64,000 nucleotides of DNA from Parafrankia irregularis (lineage in GTDB: Bacteria > Actinomycetota > Actinomycetes > Frankiales > Frankiaceae). The stretch is from positions 323,360 through 387,359 of the forward strand of contig NZ_FAOZ01000007.1 of assembly GCF_001536285.1 (NCBI RefSeq), written 5' to 3'. This document shows, piece after piece, positions 53,438 through 61,166 of the stretch. Both the position numbers and the translations under genes were made by a program. Numbering within the stretch: the first letter of the stretch is position 1; each line of letters begins with the position of its first letter. The notes under the pieces are model-generated. The model searched no databases and was not told the origin of the DNA. It saw nothing but the letters and a program-made list of their open reading frames with translations.

Positions 53438-53554
53438 GACCGGCAGCCTGCCATCAGGACGGTCCCCGCCACCAGAGCGTCGACAACCGTCGGGTTCTCG
53501 CCGGGATTGTCGTCATGAGTACCGATAACAGTGCGATGGGCTACGGTCGAGATC

Positions 53555-54310
53555 GTGACTGCTCTGGATGCGGAGGCGGTGCGGGAGGCGCTGCTGACCG
53601 AGACCGATCTGCTGGCGGATCTCTATCGCGACTGCGATCCCACCACGCCCATCCCGACCTGCCCAGGCTGGACCCTGGCCCAACTGGTCGGCCACGTCGG
53701 CGGCGCGCATCGCTGGACCGCGACGATGGTGACGCACCGCAGCACCGAGAACATCGACTACGCCACCGTCCCCGACGTGCGGCGGCCACGCGATCAGCAG
53801 GCGGCGGTCGAATGGCTGCGCGACAGCGCCCGGCAGGTCATCACCGCGGTCGACGCGACCGGTGCCGAGGTACCGGTGTGGACCCCGTTCGCAGGGGTGC
53901 GCCCAGCGCGGTGGTGGATCCGGCGCCGGCTGCACGAGGCCACCGGGCACCGCGCCGACGCGCTGCTGGCACTCGGCCGTGACGTGGTCATGGCACCCGC
54001 GATCGCCGCCGACGGCCTGTCCGAACTGCTCGCGATCGGAGCGCCCTGGTTCGCGACACCGCTCGACGACGGGAACAGCCTCACCCTGACCGCGACCGAC
54101 AGCGCCGCGGCCTGGTCGATCGTTCGCAGCGGAGACACCGTCACCTGGACCGCGGAACCCGCCACCGCCACCGCCACGGCCACCGTCTCCGGTGCCGCGG
54201 TCGCCCTGTATCTGCTCGCCCTGCGCCGGATCTCCGCCGGCGACGCCAGGCTGACAGTCTCCGGCGATCCGAAGGTTCTCGACACCTGGCTTGACCGCAC
54301 CGCCTTCTGA
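53555..54310 (+). CDS. Maleylpyruvate isomerase-like mycothiol-dependent enzyme
   Basis: About 251 residues of the DinB-like, MDMPI_N family found in actinobacteria: REALLTETDLLADLYRDCDPTTPIPTCPGWTLAQLVGHVGGAHRWTATMV at the N-terminus, with RRRLHEATGHRADALLALG supplying the metal/mycothiol-binding His. The C-terminal half has the second MDMPI-type domain (AWSIVRSGDTVTWTAEPA... LYLLALRRISAGDARLTVSGDPKVLDTWLDR). Such proteins carry out mycothiol-dependent isomerisation or thiol transfer. GTG 53555 is preferred over GTG 53531. Confidence 0.85.
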   Translation: MTALDAEAVREALLTETDLLADLYRDCDPTTPIPTCPGWTLAQLVGHVGGAHRWTATMVTHRSTENIDYATVPDVRRPRDQQAAVEWLRDSARQVITAVDATGAEVPVWTPFAGVRPARWWIRRRLHEATGHRADALLALGRDVVMAPAIAADGLSELLAIGAPWFATPLDDGNSLTLTATDSAAAWSIVRSGDTVTWTAEPATATATATVSGAAVALYLLALRRISAGDARLTVSGDPKVLDTWLDRTAF

Positions 54311-54316
54311 CTTCCG

Positions 54317-55255
54317 ATGCGCAGACCTGTCCCCATCATTCTTCTGGCACTTCTGCTGGCTCTCACCGTGCTGGGGATAGTCACGGTCCGACTGGTCGTA
54401 TACGAGTTCGGGGGTCCGACCGCGAAGCGGAAGGCCGTCACCGTCCCGCCGGTCGACGGTGTCCGGATCACCTCGATGACCGTGTACTCCGGCCGCCTTC
54501 CCCCATGCCCCGAACCCGCCTTCGACGACTACGGGCACCACGACGATCCCGTCATCCGCCCCCTCCCCACCGGCGGCCCCGGGATCTCAGCCACCTACGA
54601 GCTCCACAACGAGGACACCGAGGTGTTCACCTACACGATCCGGTTCATGTTCCTCGCGGGCACCATCCAGGTGGGGGCCTTCACCGACGAGGTCGTGCGT
54701 TCGGTGCGCCCCGGCGCGACCGTGCGCGGCACGGTCCAGCCCGAAACGCAGGACCCCTACACCTGCCCGGTGACCCGGGTGAAGGTCGCCGAGGTGACGA
54801 AGGTGCCTGACTCCGAGCTTCCGCCCCCGCCCGAACGATGCCCACCCTCGGGGCTGCGCCTCACCTCCGATCACACCGCGGCGATGGGGCTGCGCGTCGT
54901 GGGTCTGCACCTGCAGAACTGCGGGACGGACGACTACGCACTCGACGGCTACCCGTTGCTGGAACTGCTGGACACCGACCGGTCACCCGTCGACGGTGCC
55001 CGGATCACGCACGGCAGCGGGGGTGTCAGCGGCATCTCGCTACCAGGATCCGGATTCGACGAACCAGCCCACCCGCTGGTCCTGAAACCGGGCGAGAGCG
55101 CCGTATCCGAACTCGCGTGGCGCACGGACACGCCCATCGTCCCGTACCTCAGGGTGCGGGCCCAGCCGGATGCCGCCCCGGTGACCCTGACGCTGCGCCT
55201 CGACCTCGGCACCACCGGCACACTGGCCGTCAGCCCCTGGAAACTCCCGCCGTGA
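54317..55255 (+). CDS. Membrane-anchored DUF4232-domain protein
   Basis: 312 residues. Residues 5-28 form a signal anchor (IILLALLLALTVLGIVTVRLVVY). The first extracellular half is unassigned and contains paired Cys. The second half is DUF4232-like: CPPSGLRLTSDHTAAMGLRVVGLHLQNCGTDDYALDGYPLLELLDTD, ending LRVRAQPDAAPVTLTLRLDLGTTGTLAVSPW. DUF4232 proteins are secreted or lipoproteins of unknown function in actinomycetes. It begins six bases after the preceding gene, so they are probably co-transcribed. Confidence 0.82.
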   Translation: MRRPVPIILLALLLALTVLGIVTVRLVVYEFGGPTAKRKAVTVPPVDGVRITSMTVYSGRLPPCPEPAFDDYGHHDDPVIRPLPTGGPGISATYELHNEDTEVFTYTIRFMFLAGTIQVGAFTDEVVRSVRPGATVRGTVQPETQDPYTCPVTRVKVAEVTKVPDSELPPPPERCPPSGLRLTSDHTAAMGLRVVGLHLQNCGTDDYALDGYPLLELLDTDRSPVDGARITHGSGGVSGISLPGSGFDEPAHPLVLKPGESAVSELAWRTDTPIVPYLRVRAQPDAAPVTLTLRLDLGTTGTLAVSPWKLPP

Positions 55256-55342
55256 AACCACACCACCGGGCCGCACGGGGTTCGCACCGCATGTGCGCGG
55301 CTGACCGGCGTACACCGACCACGGCGCCTGCGGGAAAACCTG

Positions 55343-55464
55343 TTGGCAGTCCGTGGCGACCCGCTGCTAGCCTCGCGGAGGCCGTGCGAGAGAACGAGGA
55401 GGTGGTACCCGTGAACGCAGTATCGACACGGGTGCTCTCCTCCGGGGTCACGGTCGGGCGGTAG
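55343..55464 (+). CDS. 17-residue leader-like small ORF with its own promoter and ribosome site
   Basis: TTGGCA (55343) and TAGCCT (55368) at 19-base spacing form a plausible promoter. GAGGAGGT (55396-55403) precedes GTG 55411 by seven bases. The ORF (55411-55464) encodes VNAVSTRVLSSGVTVGR and ends in TAG, 44 bases before the alpha/beta hydrolase ATG. The strong ribosome site before so short a peptide suggests a leader peptide or small protein. No family is known to me. Confidence 0.4.
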
Positions 55465-55508
55465 GTCGTCCGGGAGCGCCGTTGCGAGCTCTCCCGAAAG
55501 GCACGACC

Positions 55509-56249
55509 ATGCGATTCACCTCCGAACAGCACGCCGACAACGGCGTCCTCGAACGTGCGTTCACCCTCGGCGAGATCCCCGGCATCCTGTGGACGCCCAC
55601 ATCCGCCGCATCCGCGGCCGCACCGGTCCCGCTGATCCTGCTCGGCCACCCCGGCGGACTGCACAGGATGTACCCCCGGCTGGTGGCCCGGGCCCGGCGC
55701 TGCGCGGCGGACGGCTTCGCCACCGCGACGATCGAGCTGCCCGGCAGCGGTGACCGGCCTCGATCCGACGCCGCTGAGCAGGCCCGCGCCGACCTGCACC
55801 GGGCCCTTGCGGCCGGCGAGCCGGTCGACGAGGAGATCGTCGACCGGCTCGTCCTCCCGCTGGTCGACAAGGCGGTCCCGGAATGGCGGACGGCCCTGGA
55901 CGCCCTCCTTTCACTGCCCGGGATCGGCGGCCCGGTCGGGTACTCGGGAGGGGTGATCGCCATCGGCATCCGGCTGGCGGTGGTCGAGCCGCGCATCTCG
56001 GCCGCCGGCCTGTTCGCCGGGAGCTTCGTGCCTCGCACCATGTTCGAGGAGGCACGGCGGATCACCATCCCGCTGCACGTTCTGCTGCAGTGGGATGACG
56101 AAGGAAACGACCGGCAGGCGGCCCTGGACCTGTTCGATGCCTTCGGCTCCCAGGAGAAGACGCTGCACGCCAACATGGGCGGGCACACCGGCGTCCCGCC
56201 GTTCGCGGGGGACGCCGTGGCCGGATTCTTCACCCGGCACCTGAGATGA
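55509..56249 (+). CDS. Alpha/beta hydrolase
   Basis: A 246-residue hydrolase: PLILLGHPGGLHRMYPRLVARARRCAADGFATATIELPGSGDRP is the HG-containing oxyanion region, GPVGYSGGVIAIGIRLA holds the nucleophile Ser in a GxSxG motif (GYSGG), and IPLHVLLQWDDEGN and HANMGGHTGVP give the Asp and His. It resembles dienelactone-hydrolase/prolyl-oligopeptidase-like small hydrolases. GAAAGG precedes ATG 55509. A piece of a near-identical gene lies 1 kb downstream (56794), so the locus was duplicated. Confidence 0.86.
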   Translation: MRFTSEQHADNGVLERAFTLGEIPGILWTPTSAASAAAPVPLILLGHPGGLHRMYPRLVARARRCAADGFATATIELPGSGDRPRSDAAEQARADLHRALAAGEPVDEEIVDRLVLPLVDKAVPEWRTALDALLSLPGIGGPVGYSGGVIAIGIRLAVVEPRISAAGLFAGSFVPRTMFEEARRITIPLHVLLQWDDEGNDRQAALDLFDAFGSQEKTLHANMGGHTGVPPFAGDAVAGFFTRHLR

Positions 56250-56252
56250 GGC

Positions 56253-56268
56253 CGGGCCGTCAGGCCCG
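56253..56268 (+). terminator. Short GC hairpin after the hydrolase
   Basis: CGGGCC-GTCA-GGCCCG, four bases after the stop codon: a 6-bp stem with a tetraloop, a probable terminator. Confidence 0.5.
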
Positions 56269-56548
56269 CAGCAGACGGTAGGAACCGTCGGCCAGGCCAC
56301 CGTTCGTCGAGGACAGGTCCCGGCCCACCTCGATGAACGGTAGCCAGATGAGCGGTGGCCAGCGTCACGCCAACGCTGATCACGGACTGACACACCAGGA
56401 GAAGTCCGGCGATCGAATCCACCCGGCGGTCTGGCCAGTTCTCTCCCTGCCGAGTGCAGGATGACAACGCGATGACGATCATGATCCTCCGTGTCGTCGA
56501 CGCGGCCGCCCGCCTGGGTGCGCGCTCCGGATCCACACCCGTCGAACA
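56269..56548. other. Intergenic region, no convincing gene
   Basis: The minus strand has a hydrophobic frame (VDSIAGLLLVCQSVISVGVTLA, around 56360-56430) that may be a scrap of a membrane protein gene, but I cannot place it. Nothing else was recognised. Confidence 0.3.
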
Positions 56549-56770
56549 TTCCGTTTCGTTGTTACGTATGTCTGGCGACGAAACGACGAAACGGAAGCCG
56601 CTCGGACGGGCTGGGTCGCCACCGACTCCCCCAACGTCTAACGCCCGAGAAGGGAGGCTTATCGGGCGTTAGCCTCCGAGGGTCGCCTGGGGGAGTCCTG
56701 ATGTGGGAGTCGCATCAGGCGCTACATTTCGTTACAGTCGCGCGACAGAACGGAACGTTACGAAACGGAA
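56549..56770. repeat. Palindrome-rich intergenic element with terminal inverted repeats
   Basis: TTCCGTTTCGT at 56549-56559 is inverted at 56586-56596 and at 56760-56770. Inside lie nested stems: outer GACTCCCCCA/TGGGGGAGTC (56624-56633 with 56688-56697), inner CTAACGCCCGA/TCGGGCGTTAG (56638-56648 with 56662-56672), with GGAGGCT in the inner loop able to pair with AGCCTCC just beyond it. A further CCTGATG/CATCAGG hairpin is at 56697-56719. It may be a miniature mobile element or a structured regulatory RNA. Confidence 0.6.
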
Positions 56771-56793
56771 CGGGCTGCGGGTCGGGGTGGGCC

Positions 56794-56877
56794 AGCAGTG
56801 ACCGGCCTCGGTCCGACGCCGCCGAGCAGTCGGTCCCGCAATGGCAGGCGCCCCGGGGAAACACAGATTGCTCTGAC
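56794..56877 (+). pseudogene. Fragment of a duplicated alpha/beta hydrolase gene
   Basis: Bases 56794-56829 match 55746-55781 of the intact hydrolase gene at 33 of 36 positions and encode the same DRPRSDAAEQ. The next bases resemble the part coding for AVPEW, about 90 bases further on in the intact gene, so an internal deletion joined them. Coding then fades out. Confidence 0.65.
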
Positions 56878-57056
56878 CGTCGCGGGCGGAGCGCGGAGCG
56901 ACGAACCGGCAGGTTGCCGCCGTCGTCTACCTCAGCGAGAAGACCGTCGAGATGCACCTGACCCGGATCTACCGCAAGCCCGGCATCCGTGGCCGCACGG
57001 AGCTGGCCGCTCTGTTCGCCGGCCAGCGAGATACCGACCGTGACGCGAAGCCCTGA
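56858..57056 (+). pseudogene. Remnant of a LuxR-type HTH domain with a frameshift
   Basis: One frame gives ETQIALTVAGGARSDE (56858-56905). The next, shifted, frame from 56910 gives QVAAVVYLSEKTVEMHLTRI and YRKPGIRGRTELAALFAGQ up to TGA at 57054. Together they are the C-terminal LuxR/GerE helix-turn-helix. No start codon or N-terminal domain is present, so it is decayed. Confidence 0.7.
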
Positions 57057-57122
57057 GCCCGGTGAATGCGCATGGGCGCTGCTGACGGTGACCGCCATCC
57101 GCTGTTGTTCCGCTTCGCAGTC

Positions 57123-57581
57123 CTACCTGAAGGGTCCCAGCGCGAGAACTCCCAGCATATGCATCACGCCGAGAAATCCGACGGCGTGCACCAGCGCGAA
57201 AAATCCTGCGGCCGCCAGAATCACCACCAGTAGAGGGACTCCCAGGAATCCATTCCACCAGTCCGTCCACCAGTCCAGGGCCAGGGTCAGGAGGCCGAAC
57301 GCAACGGGAAACCCGACCACCGCCAGCAGGGTGTAGACGGGAATCCGCCAGGAGTTGGGCGCGGCTGTTCGCGCCCACACCGCGAAGAAAACGAGGAAGA
57401 CAAGTACCGCCAGCGAGGTCCCCACGGCGACCCTGTATTCCGTGGGGATATTGACGGATGTGATGAACCTGGGGCGCCGGGGGGCAGGGTCTGGATTTTC
57501 GAACCTTCGTCCTGCTGGAGCTGACTGGCCGGGTGTGGTCGGTTCCCCTTCTACCCGGCCGTCTTCCTCCGGCATCGTCAT
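57123..57581 (-). CDS. Small membrane protein of unknown function
   Basis: 152 residues. A Pro/Arg-rich cytoplasmic start of about 45 residues is followed by three or four hydrophobic helices (VAVGTSLAVLVFLVFFAVWA; IPVYTLLAVVGFPVAFGLLTLAL; PLLVVILAAAGFFALVHAVGFLGVMHMLGVLAL). The aromatic loop LDWWTDWWNG is distinctive. No family recognised. It is a single gene, convergent with the LuxR remnant. Confidence 0.65.
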   Translation of the reverse strand: MTMPEEDGRVEGEPTTPGQSAPAGRRFENPDPAPRRPRFITSVNIPTEYRVAVGTSLAVLVFLVFFAVWARTAAPNSWRIPVYTLLAVVGFPVAFGLLTLALDWWTDWWNGFLGVPLLVVILAAAGFFALVHAVGFLGVMHMLGVLALGPFR

Positions 57582-57759
57582 GCTGTCGGCGCCGGGTGTC
57601 CGCTGGGATTGTCCGCGAGGGGTGCGGTCCGGTCGGACCGTGCTGGGCCTCGGGTTCGCATGATCCGGCCCCCCGTCGGGTCGCGCCAGCTACGGACGAT
57701 CACCGTCTGGCTGGCTGGTCTCGCGTTACGGTGAAGTTGCCTCAGAAAGGAGTTCTGCC

Positions 57760-57963
57760 GTGAAGGAAACCTACATGGCACCAGTACGGACGGGGTGGGG
57801 ACAGCCCAGGAACGCGCAATATTTGCTTCCCGAAAGAGAGCATCGGGTGATCTTCGGGTCGTGGATCCGGTCGATCTTCGCGATCGCCGTGCTGGTCGGG
57901 CGGGGTGACGGCCACCGAACCGCCCGGCGGGCCGCGATCGCCGGGCGGGGATCGACAGCGTGA
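57760..57963 (+). CDS. Small protein translationally coupled to a membrane protein
   Basis: 67 residues starting at GTG behind AAAGGAG at 57747-57753, an excellent ribosome site. The middle is weakly hydrophobic (VIFGSWIRSIFAIAVLVG), so it may be membrane-associated. Its stop overlaps the next start (GTGA at 57960-57963). It could be a leader ORF that sets translation of the membrane protein after it. No family recognised. Confidence 0.5.
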   Translation: MKETYMAPVRTGWGQPRNAQYLLPEREHRVIFGSWIRSIFAIAVLVGRGDGHRTARRAAIAGRGSTA

Positions 57964-58394
57964 CCGATCGGACCTCGGCGCAGGGCGGGTTCGACGCGAC
58001 CCTTCCCCTGCGGGTGCTGCTGGGCTTCGTGGCGGTCCTCGGGACGGCGGTATGCCTGTTCGGCGCGGAGCTCATGGTGACCAACATGACCGGCGACCCA
58101 CTGACCCGAGACCAGATCGTCACCAGCGCCCAGATCCTGGTCCAGGCCGCTGTCATTGCGGCCGGCGCACCCCTGGGCGCGCTTCTGCTGGCCTGGCTGG
58201 TCCGTGACCAGGGTGCCGTCAGGCGGTGGGCGGTCGCGTTCGTCGTCGGTCTGATCGTCGCCGTCCTGATTCTCCAGGAGCGGGAGAACCACCTGCGTCA
58301 TTGCCAGTCGAGAGGAACCGCACCCTGCACCGAGTACAGCATCGCCGGGAGGTACACGTCGCCGCTGGTGGCGGCAGCCGACGGCAGTGCCTGA
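57960..58394 (+). CDS. Small membrane protein of unknown function
   Basis: 144 residues with three predicted membrane helices: LPLRVLLGFVAVLGTAVCLFGAELMV, SAQILVQAAVIAAGAPLGALLLAWLV and AVAFVVGLIVAVLILQE. The C-terminal 40 residues contain two cysteines (HLRHCQSRGTAPCTEYSIAGRY), perhaps an extracellular disulfide. No family recognised. It is coupled to the preceding small ORF. Confidence 0.65.
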   Translation: MTDRTSAQGGFDATLPLRVLLGFVAVLGTAVCLFGAELMVTNMTGDPLTRDQIVTSAQILVQAAVIAAGAPLGALLLAWLVRDQGAVRRWAVAFVVGLIVAVLILQERENHLRHCQSRGTAPCTEYSIAGRYTSPLVAAADGSA

Positions 58395-58543
58395 TCGCGC
58401 TGCCGCGAGGACCCGCAGATGGCCACATGGACAGGGAAAAAGCAACTTGGACAACGCCGCCGGGGGGCGGCTATCTTCACCAGCCGGGCAGCCACACCGT
58501 CAAGGACCTGCCCTGTGAGTAATTCTCGGCCATGGAGATACGC

Positions 58544-59119
58544 ATGCCCCGTCTTGCGCTGTACACGTTCGGGATCCTGAAGTCACCTCTCGCCGATCCG
58601 TCGGCTCTCACGCGGGAGTTCCAGGAAAGCGGTGCGGCCGTCTACCGGAAGATCAGCCGGCATCCCGGATATCTCGCTCGTGCGGAAGCGGAGGTCGGCG
58701 GCCGGGGCACATTCTTTGATGCGGACTGGGGCGCATGGGGCGAGTTCGCGGTACCGACCTGGTATGAAAAGGGGCGTACCGCGGAAACCATCGCCCTGGC
58801 CGCGACCCTCTCACTCTGGACCGGTCTGCGCCCTGCTTTCGACGCCATCTACACCGGGCTGCACCGTGCGGCGCTCAACAGGCGCTATGACTGGTTCGAG
58901 AGGACAGTGCATCCGAGTCACGTCTTCTGGTGGGTCTCCGACAGCGTGACACCCACCTGGCGGGACGGGGTTTCCCGACTGGAACAGCTCCACGACCACG
59001 GCTGCGCACCGCACGCCTTCACCTTCCACCACCCGTTCACCCCGGACGGAACCGCGACCAGGATCGCTGACAGGGAAGTCCGAACGATCCGGACTGGCCC
59101 CCGACCCGGCTCAGGTTGA
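58544..59119 (+). CDS. DUF3291 family protein
   Basis: About 191 residues. LALYTFGILKSPLADP, then WYEKGRTAETIALAATLSLWTGLRPAFDAIYTGLHRAALNRRYDWFERTVHPSHVFWWVSDSVTPTWRDGVSRLEQLHDHGCAPHAFTF matches the DUF3291 pattern (a dimeric alpha-beta barrel-like fold with conserved aromatics). Function is unknown; relatives include heme-degrading and monooxygenase-like folds. The ATG at 58532 is an alternative start. Its last 9 bases overlap the convergent MarR gene. Confidence 0.8.
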   Translation: MPRLALYTFGILKSPLADPSALTREFQESGAAVYRKISRHPGYLARAEAEVGGRGTFFDADWGAWGEFAVPTWYEKGRTAETIALAATLSLWTGLRPAFDAIYTGLHRAALNRRYDWFERTVHPSHVFWWVSDSVTPTWRDGVSRLEQLHDHGCAPHAFTFHHPFTPDGTATRIADREVRTIRTGPRPGSG

Positions 59120-59572
59120 ACGCGCCCGCCCGGCGGACTCCAGCACCGAGGTCAGAAAGCGACGCACCGTCTCCAGCTCGCCCGCCTCGAAACCGTCCGC
59201 GGCTGCCACCACCTCGCCGATCACCGGCCCGAAGAAGGTCCACCCGAGTTCCGTGGCCTTCTCCTCCACCTCCAGCAGCACACGTCGCCGATCGGCGGTG
59301 TCCCTGCTGCGCCGGACCAGTCCGAGCCGTTCCAGCCGATCCACCAGGGCGGTGGTCCCGGCCGAGTTCAGGAGTAGTTGCTCGCCAAGCCACCCGGGCG
59401 TGGCACGGGTACCGACCCGTGCCGCATCCAGCAGGTGGATCAGCGCGCGCACATCGGTGGGATGCAGCCCGTGGCGCGCGGCGAACCTGGCTCCCAGCAG
59501 GTCGAACTCCACGGTCACCGCGCGCAGCAGGTGCACCAGTCCCATCGCCGGGCTCTGCTCGTCCATGCCCAC
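59111..59572 (-). CDS. MarR-family transcriptional regulator
   Basis: 153 residues with the MarR winged helix: HPTDVRALIHLLDAARVGTRATPGWLGEQLLLNSAGTTALVDRLERLGLVRRSRDTADRRRVLLEVEEKA. The wing DTADRRR is typical. It is divergent from an alpha/beta hydrolase gene. A doubled palindrome in the 62-base gap is its probable binding site, so it likely represses itself and the hydrolase until a small aromatic or lipophilic ligand binds. Confidence 0.9.
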   Translation of the reverse strand: MGMDEQSPAMGLVHLLRAVTVEFDLLGARFAARHGLHPTDVRALIHLLDAARVGTRATPGWLGEQLLLNSAGTTALVDRLERLGLVRRSRDTADRRRVLLEVEEKATELGWTFFGPVIGEVVAAADGFEAGELETVRRFLTSVLESAGRARST

Positions 59573-59593
59573 TCCCTCGGACCACTGGCTAAT

Positions 59594-59625
59594 ATCTCGC
59601 TGACCGAGATTATCGCTGAGCGAGA
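59594..59625. promoter_or_regulatory. Doubled MarR operator
   Basis: ATCTCG-N5-CGAGAT (59594-59610) is a perfect 17-bp dyad. Immediately after, TCGCTGAGCGAGA repeats the pattern TCGCTGACCGAGA. Two adjacent dimers could bind between the divergent MarR and hydrolase starts. Confidence 0.7.
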
Positions 59626-59634
59626 GGAATCTCC

Positions 59635-60462
59635 GTGTCGCCGTCCGCTTTCGATCTTGTCTACGACGAGCTCCGTGCCCGCTGGCCCGAGTCCACCGAG
59701 GAGCGCGACGTCGCTACCCCCTACGGGTCCACCCGGGTTCATGTGTACGGCCGAGCGGACGGCAGCCCGCTCCTGCTGCTACCCGGCGGCTCAGCCACCG
59801 GCCTGGTCTGGTTCGCCAACGCACCAGCTCTCGGCAGGCAGTACCGGGTCCATGCGGTTGATCTGCTGGGTGACGCCGGCCGCACCGAACGCCGGGGCGC
59901 ACCGTTGAAGAGCGCCGACGATCTGGAGTCCTGGCTGGATGCGCTGATGGACGGGCTCGGGCTTGCCCGCACGCACCTGTGCGGCCACTCGTACGGCGCC
60001 TGGCTGGCCGTCAGGTACGCACTTCATACCCCGCAGCGGGTCGCCCGCCTCGCCCTCGTCGACCCGACCCAGGTCTTCGCCGGATTCCGCCCTGGCTACC
60101 TGCTGCGCGCACTGCCCACCCTGATCCGCCCGAGCGAGGCCCGTGCCCGCGCCTTCCTGTCCTGGGAGACCGCAGACGTCCACCCGGACGAGACCTGGCA
60201 GCGTCTCTACGCGCTGGCCACGACTGTTCCCGACCGCAGGTTCGTCACCGGCGGCCGCCCGCGGGCCGCCGACCTCCGCATGCCGGTGCTGGTCCTGCTC
60301 GCGGAGCACAGCCGCGCCCACCACGCCGGCAAGGTCGCCGACAGAGCCCGCCGGACGCTCTCGCAGGGCGAGGTGGCACTGCTCCCCGGAGCCACCCACC
60401 ACTCTCTGCCACTCACCGCGCCGAAGCAGTTGAACGAGCGGCTGATGGACTTCCTGGGCTGA
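59635..60462 (+). CDS. Alpha/beta hydrolase under MarR control
   Basis: 275 residues. PLLLLPGGSATGLVWFANAPAL is the oxyanion segment, LCGHSYGAWLAVRYALHTP holds the nucleophile (GHSYG), VLVLLAEHSRAHH and GATHHSLPLTAPKQLNERLMDFL supply the acidic residue and His. It is a typical esterase/haloalkane-dehalogenase-like hydrolase. GAGAGGAA precedes GTG 59635. The divergent MarR gene and doubled operator indicate substrate-induced expression. Confidence 0.9.
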   Translation: MSPSAFDLVYDELRARWPESTEERDVATPYGSTRVHVYGRADGSPLLLLPGGSATGLVWFANAPALGRQYRVHAVDLLGDAGRTERRGAPLKSADDLESWLDALMDGLGLARTHLCGHSYGAWLAVRYALHTPQRVARLALVDPTQVFAGFRPGYLLRALPTLIRPSEARARAFLSWETADVHPDETWQRLYALATTVPDRRFVTGGRPRAADLRMPVLVLLAEHSRAHHAGKVADRARRTLSQGEVALLPGATHHSLPLTAPKQLNERLMDFLG

Positions 60463-61162
60463 CAGCGCGGAACTTCCGGCGCCGCAGGCGCCGGCGTCCG
60501 AGGAGCGCGAGGGCTGGTTTGAGGAGCGAATACTCACCGAAGCGGTGATCGCCACCGCGGACGAGGCGGGCGGCGAGGTCGGGGCGCTGGCGCCACAGGT
60601 AGCCACGGGCCCGCTCGGCGTGCAACGAGTCCGAGACGATCTTTATTCGGTCCGCGTCCTCGAGCAGGGGGATGATGTTGCTGATGTTCTCCCAGGTGGA
60701 GCGGCTGGTGGTCTCGACGGACAGCGGGCCGTGGTAGCCGCGCGTGTCGCGGGCGTAGTCCGCCATCAGGTCCGCTTCCGCCCGCGGGCCACCCACCGGG
60801 CCTCCGGCCAGGACCAGCCGGGACTTCGCCCCTTCGAGGGAACGCAGCCCGGCCCGGACCCGCCATCGATTGACCGCGTTGATGCGCTCCGACCGGTTAC
60901 GGAAACCGAGCACGACCACCACCTCACCTGCCCCCGTAACACAGCCGAGGCCGGGGTGGTCCGGGGTGGTCGTGCCGAGCTGGCGCCGTGACGCCCGCCA
61001 GTGTTCCAGCTCGCCCCATCCCAGCACCCCCACGACCAGCAGGCAGGCACCTCCCAGCCGCGTTCGGGCCGCGTTCACCGGTCCGCACCCTGCCCGCTGA
61101 ACGTGGCCGGGCCGCGGGTGTTCCGCCAGGTCGGGGCGAGCACGGCGGGGTCGTCGCTTCAT
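60413..61162 (-). CDS. YdcF/DUF218 family protein (ElyC/SanA-like)
   Basis: 249 residues with one N-terminal hydrophobic segment (LGGACLLVVGVLGWGELE). The DUF218 core follows: VVVVLGFRNRSERINAVNRWRVRAGL, RLVLAGGPVGGPRAEADLMADYA, LSVETTSRSTWENISNIIPLLEDADRIKIVSDSLHAERARGYLWRQRP. Relatives are membrane-bound proteins linked to cell-envelope steps. Its 3' end overlaps the convergent hydrolase gene by 50 bases, and the final 20 residues are low in character, so the true end may have been remodelled. Confidence 0.85.
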   Translation of the reverse strand: MKRRPRRARPDLAEHPRPGHVQRAGCGPVNAARTRLGGACLLVVGVLGWGELEHWRASRRQLGTTTPDHPGLGCVTGAGEVVVVLGFRNRSERINAVNRWRVRAGLRSLEGAKSRLVLAGGPVGGPRAEADLMADYARDTRGYHGPLSVETTSRSTWENISNIIPLLEDADRIKIVSDSLHAERARGYLWRQRPDLAARLVRGGDHRFGEYSLLKPALALLGRRRLRRRKFRAVSPGSPSAARSTASAR

Positions 61163-61166
61163 AACT

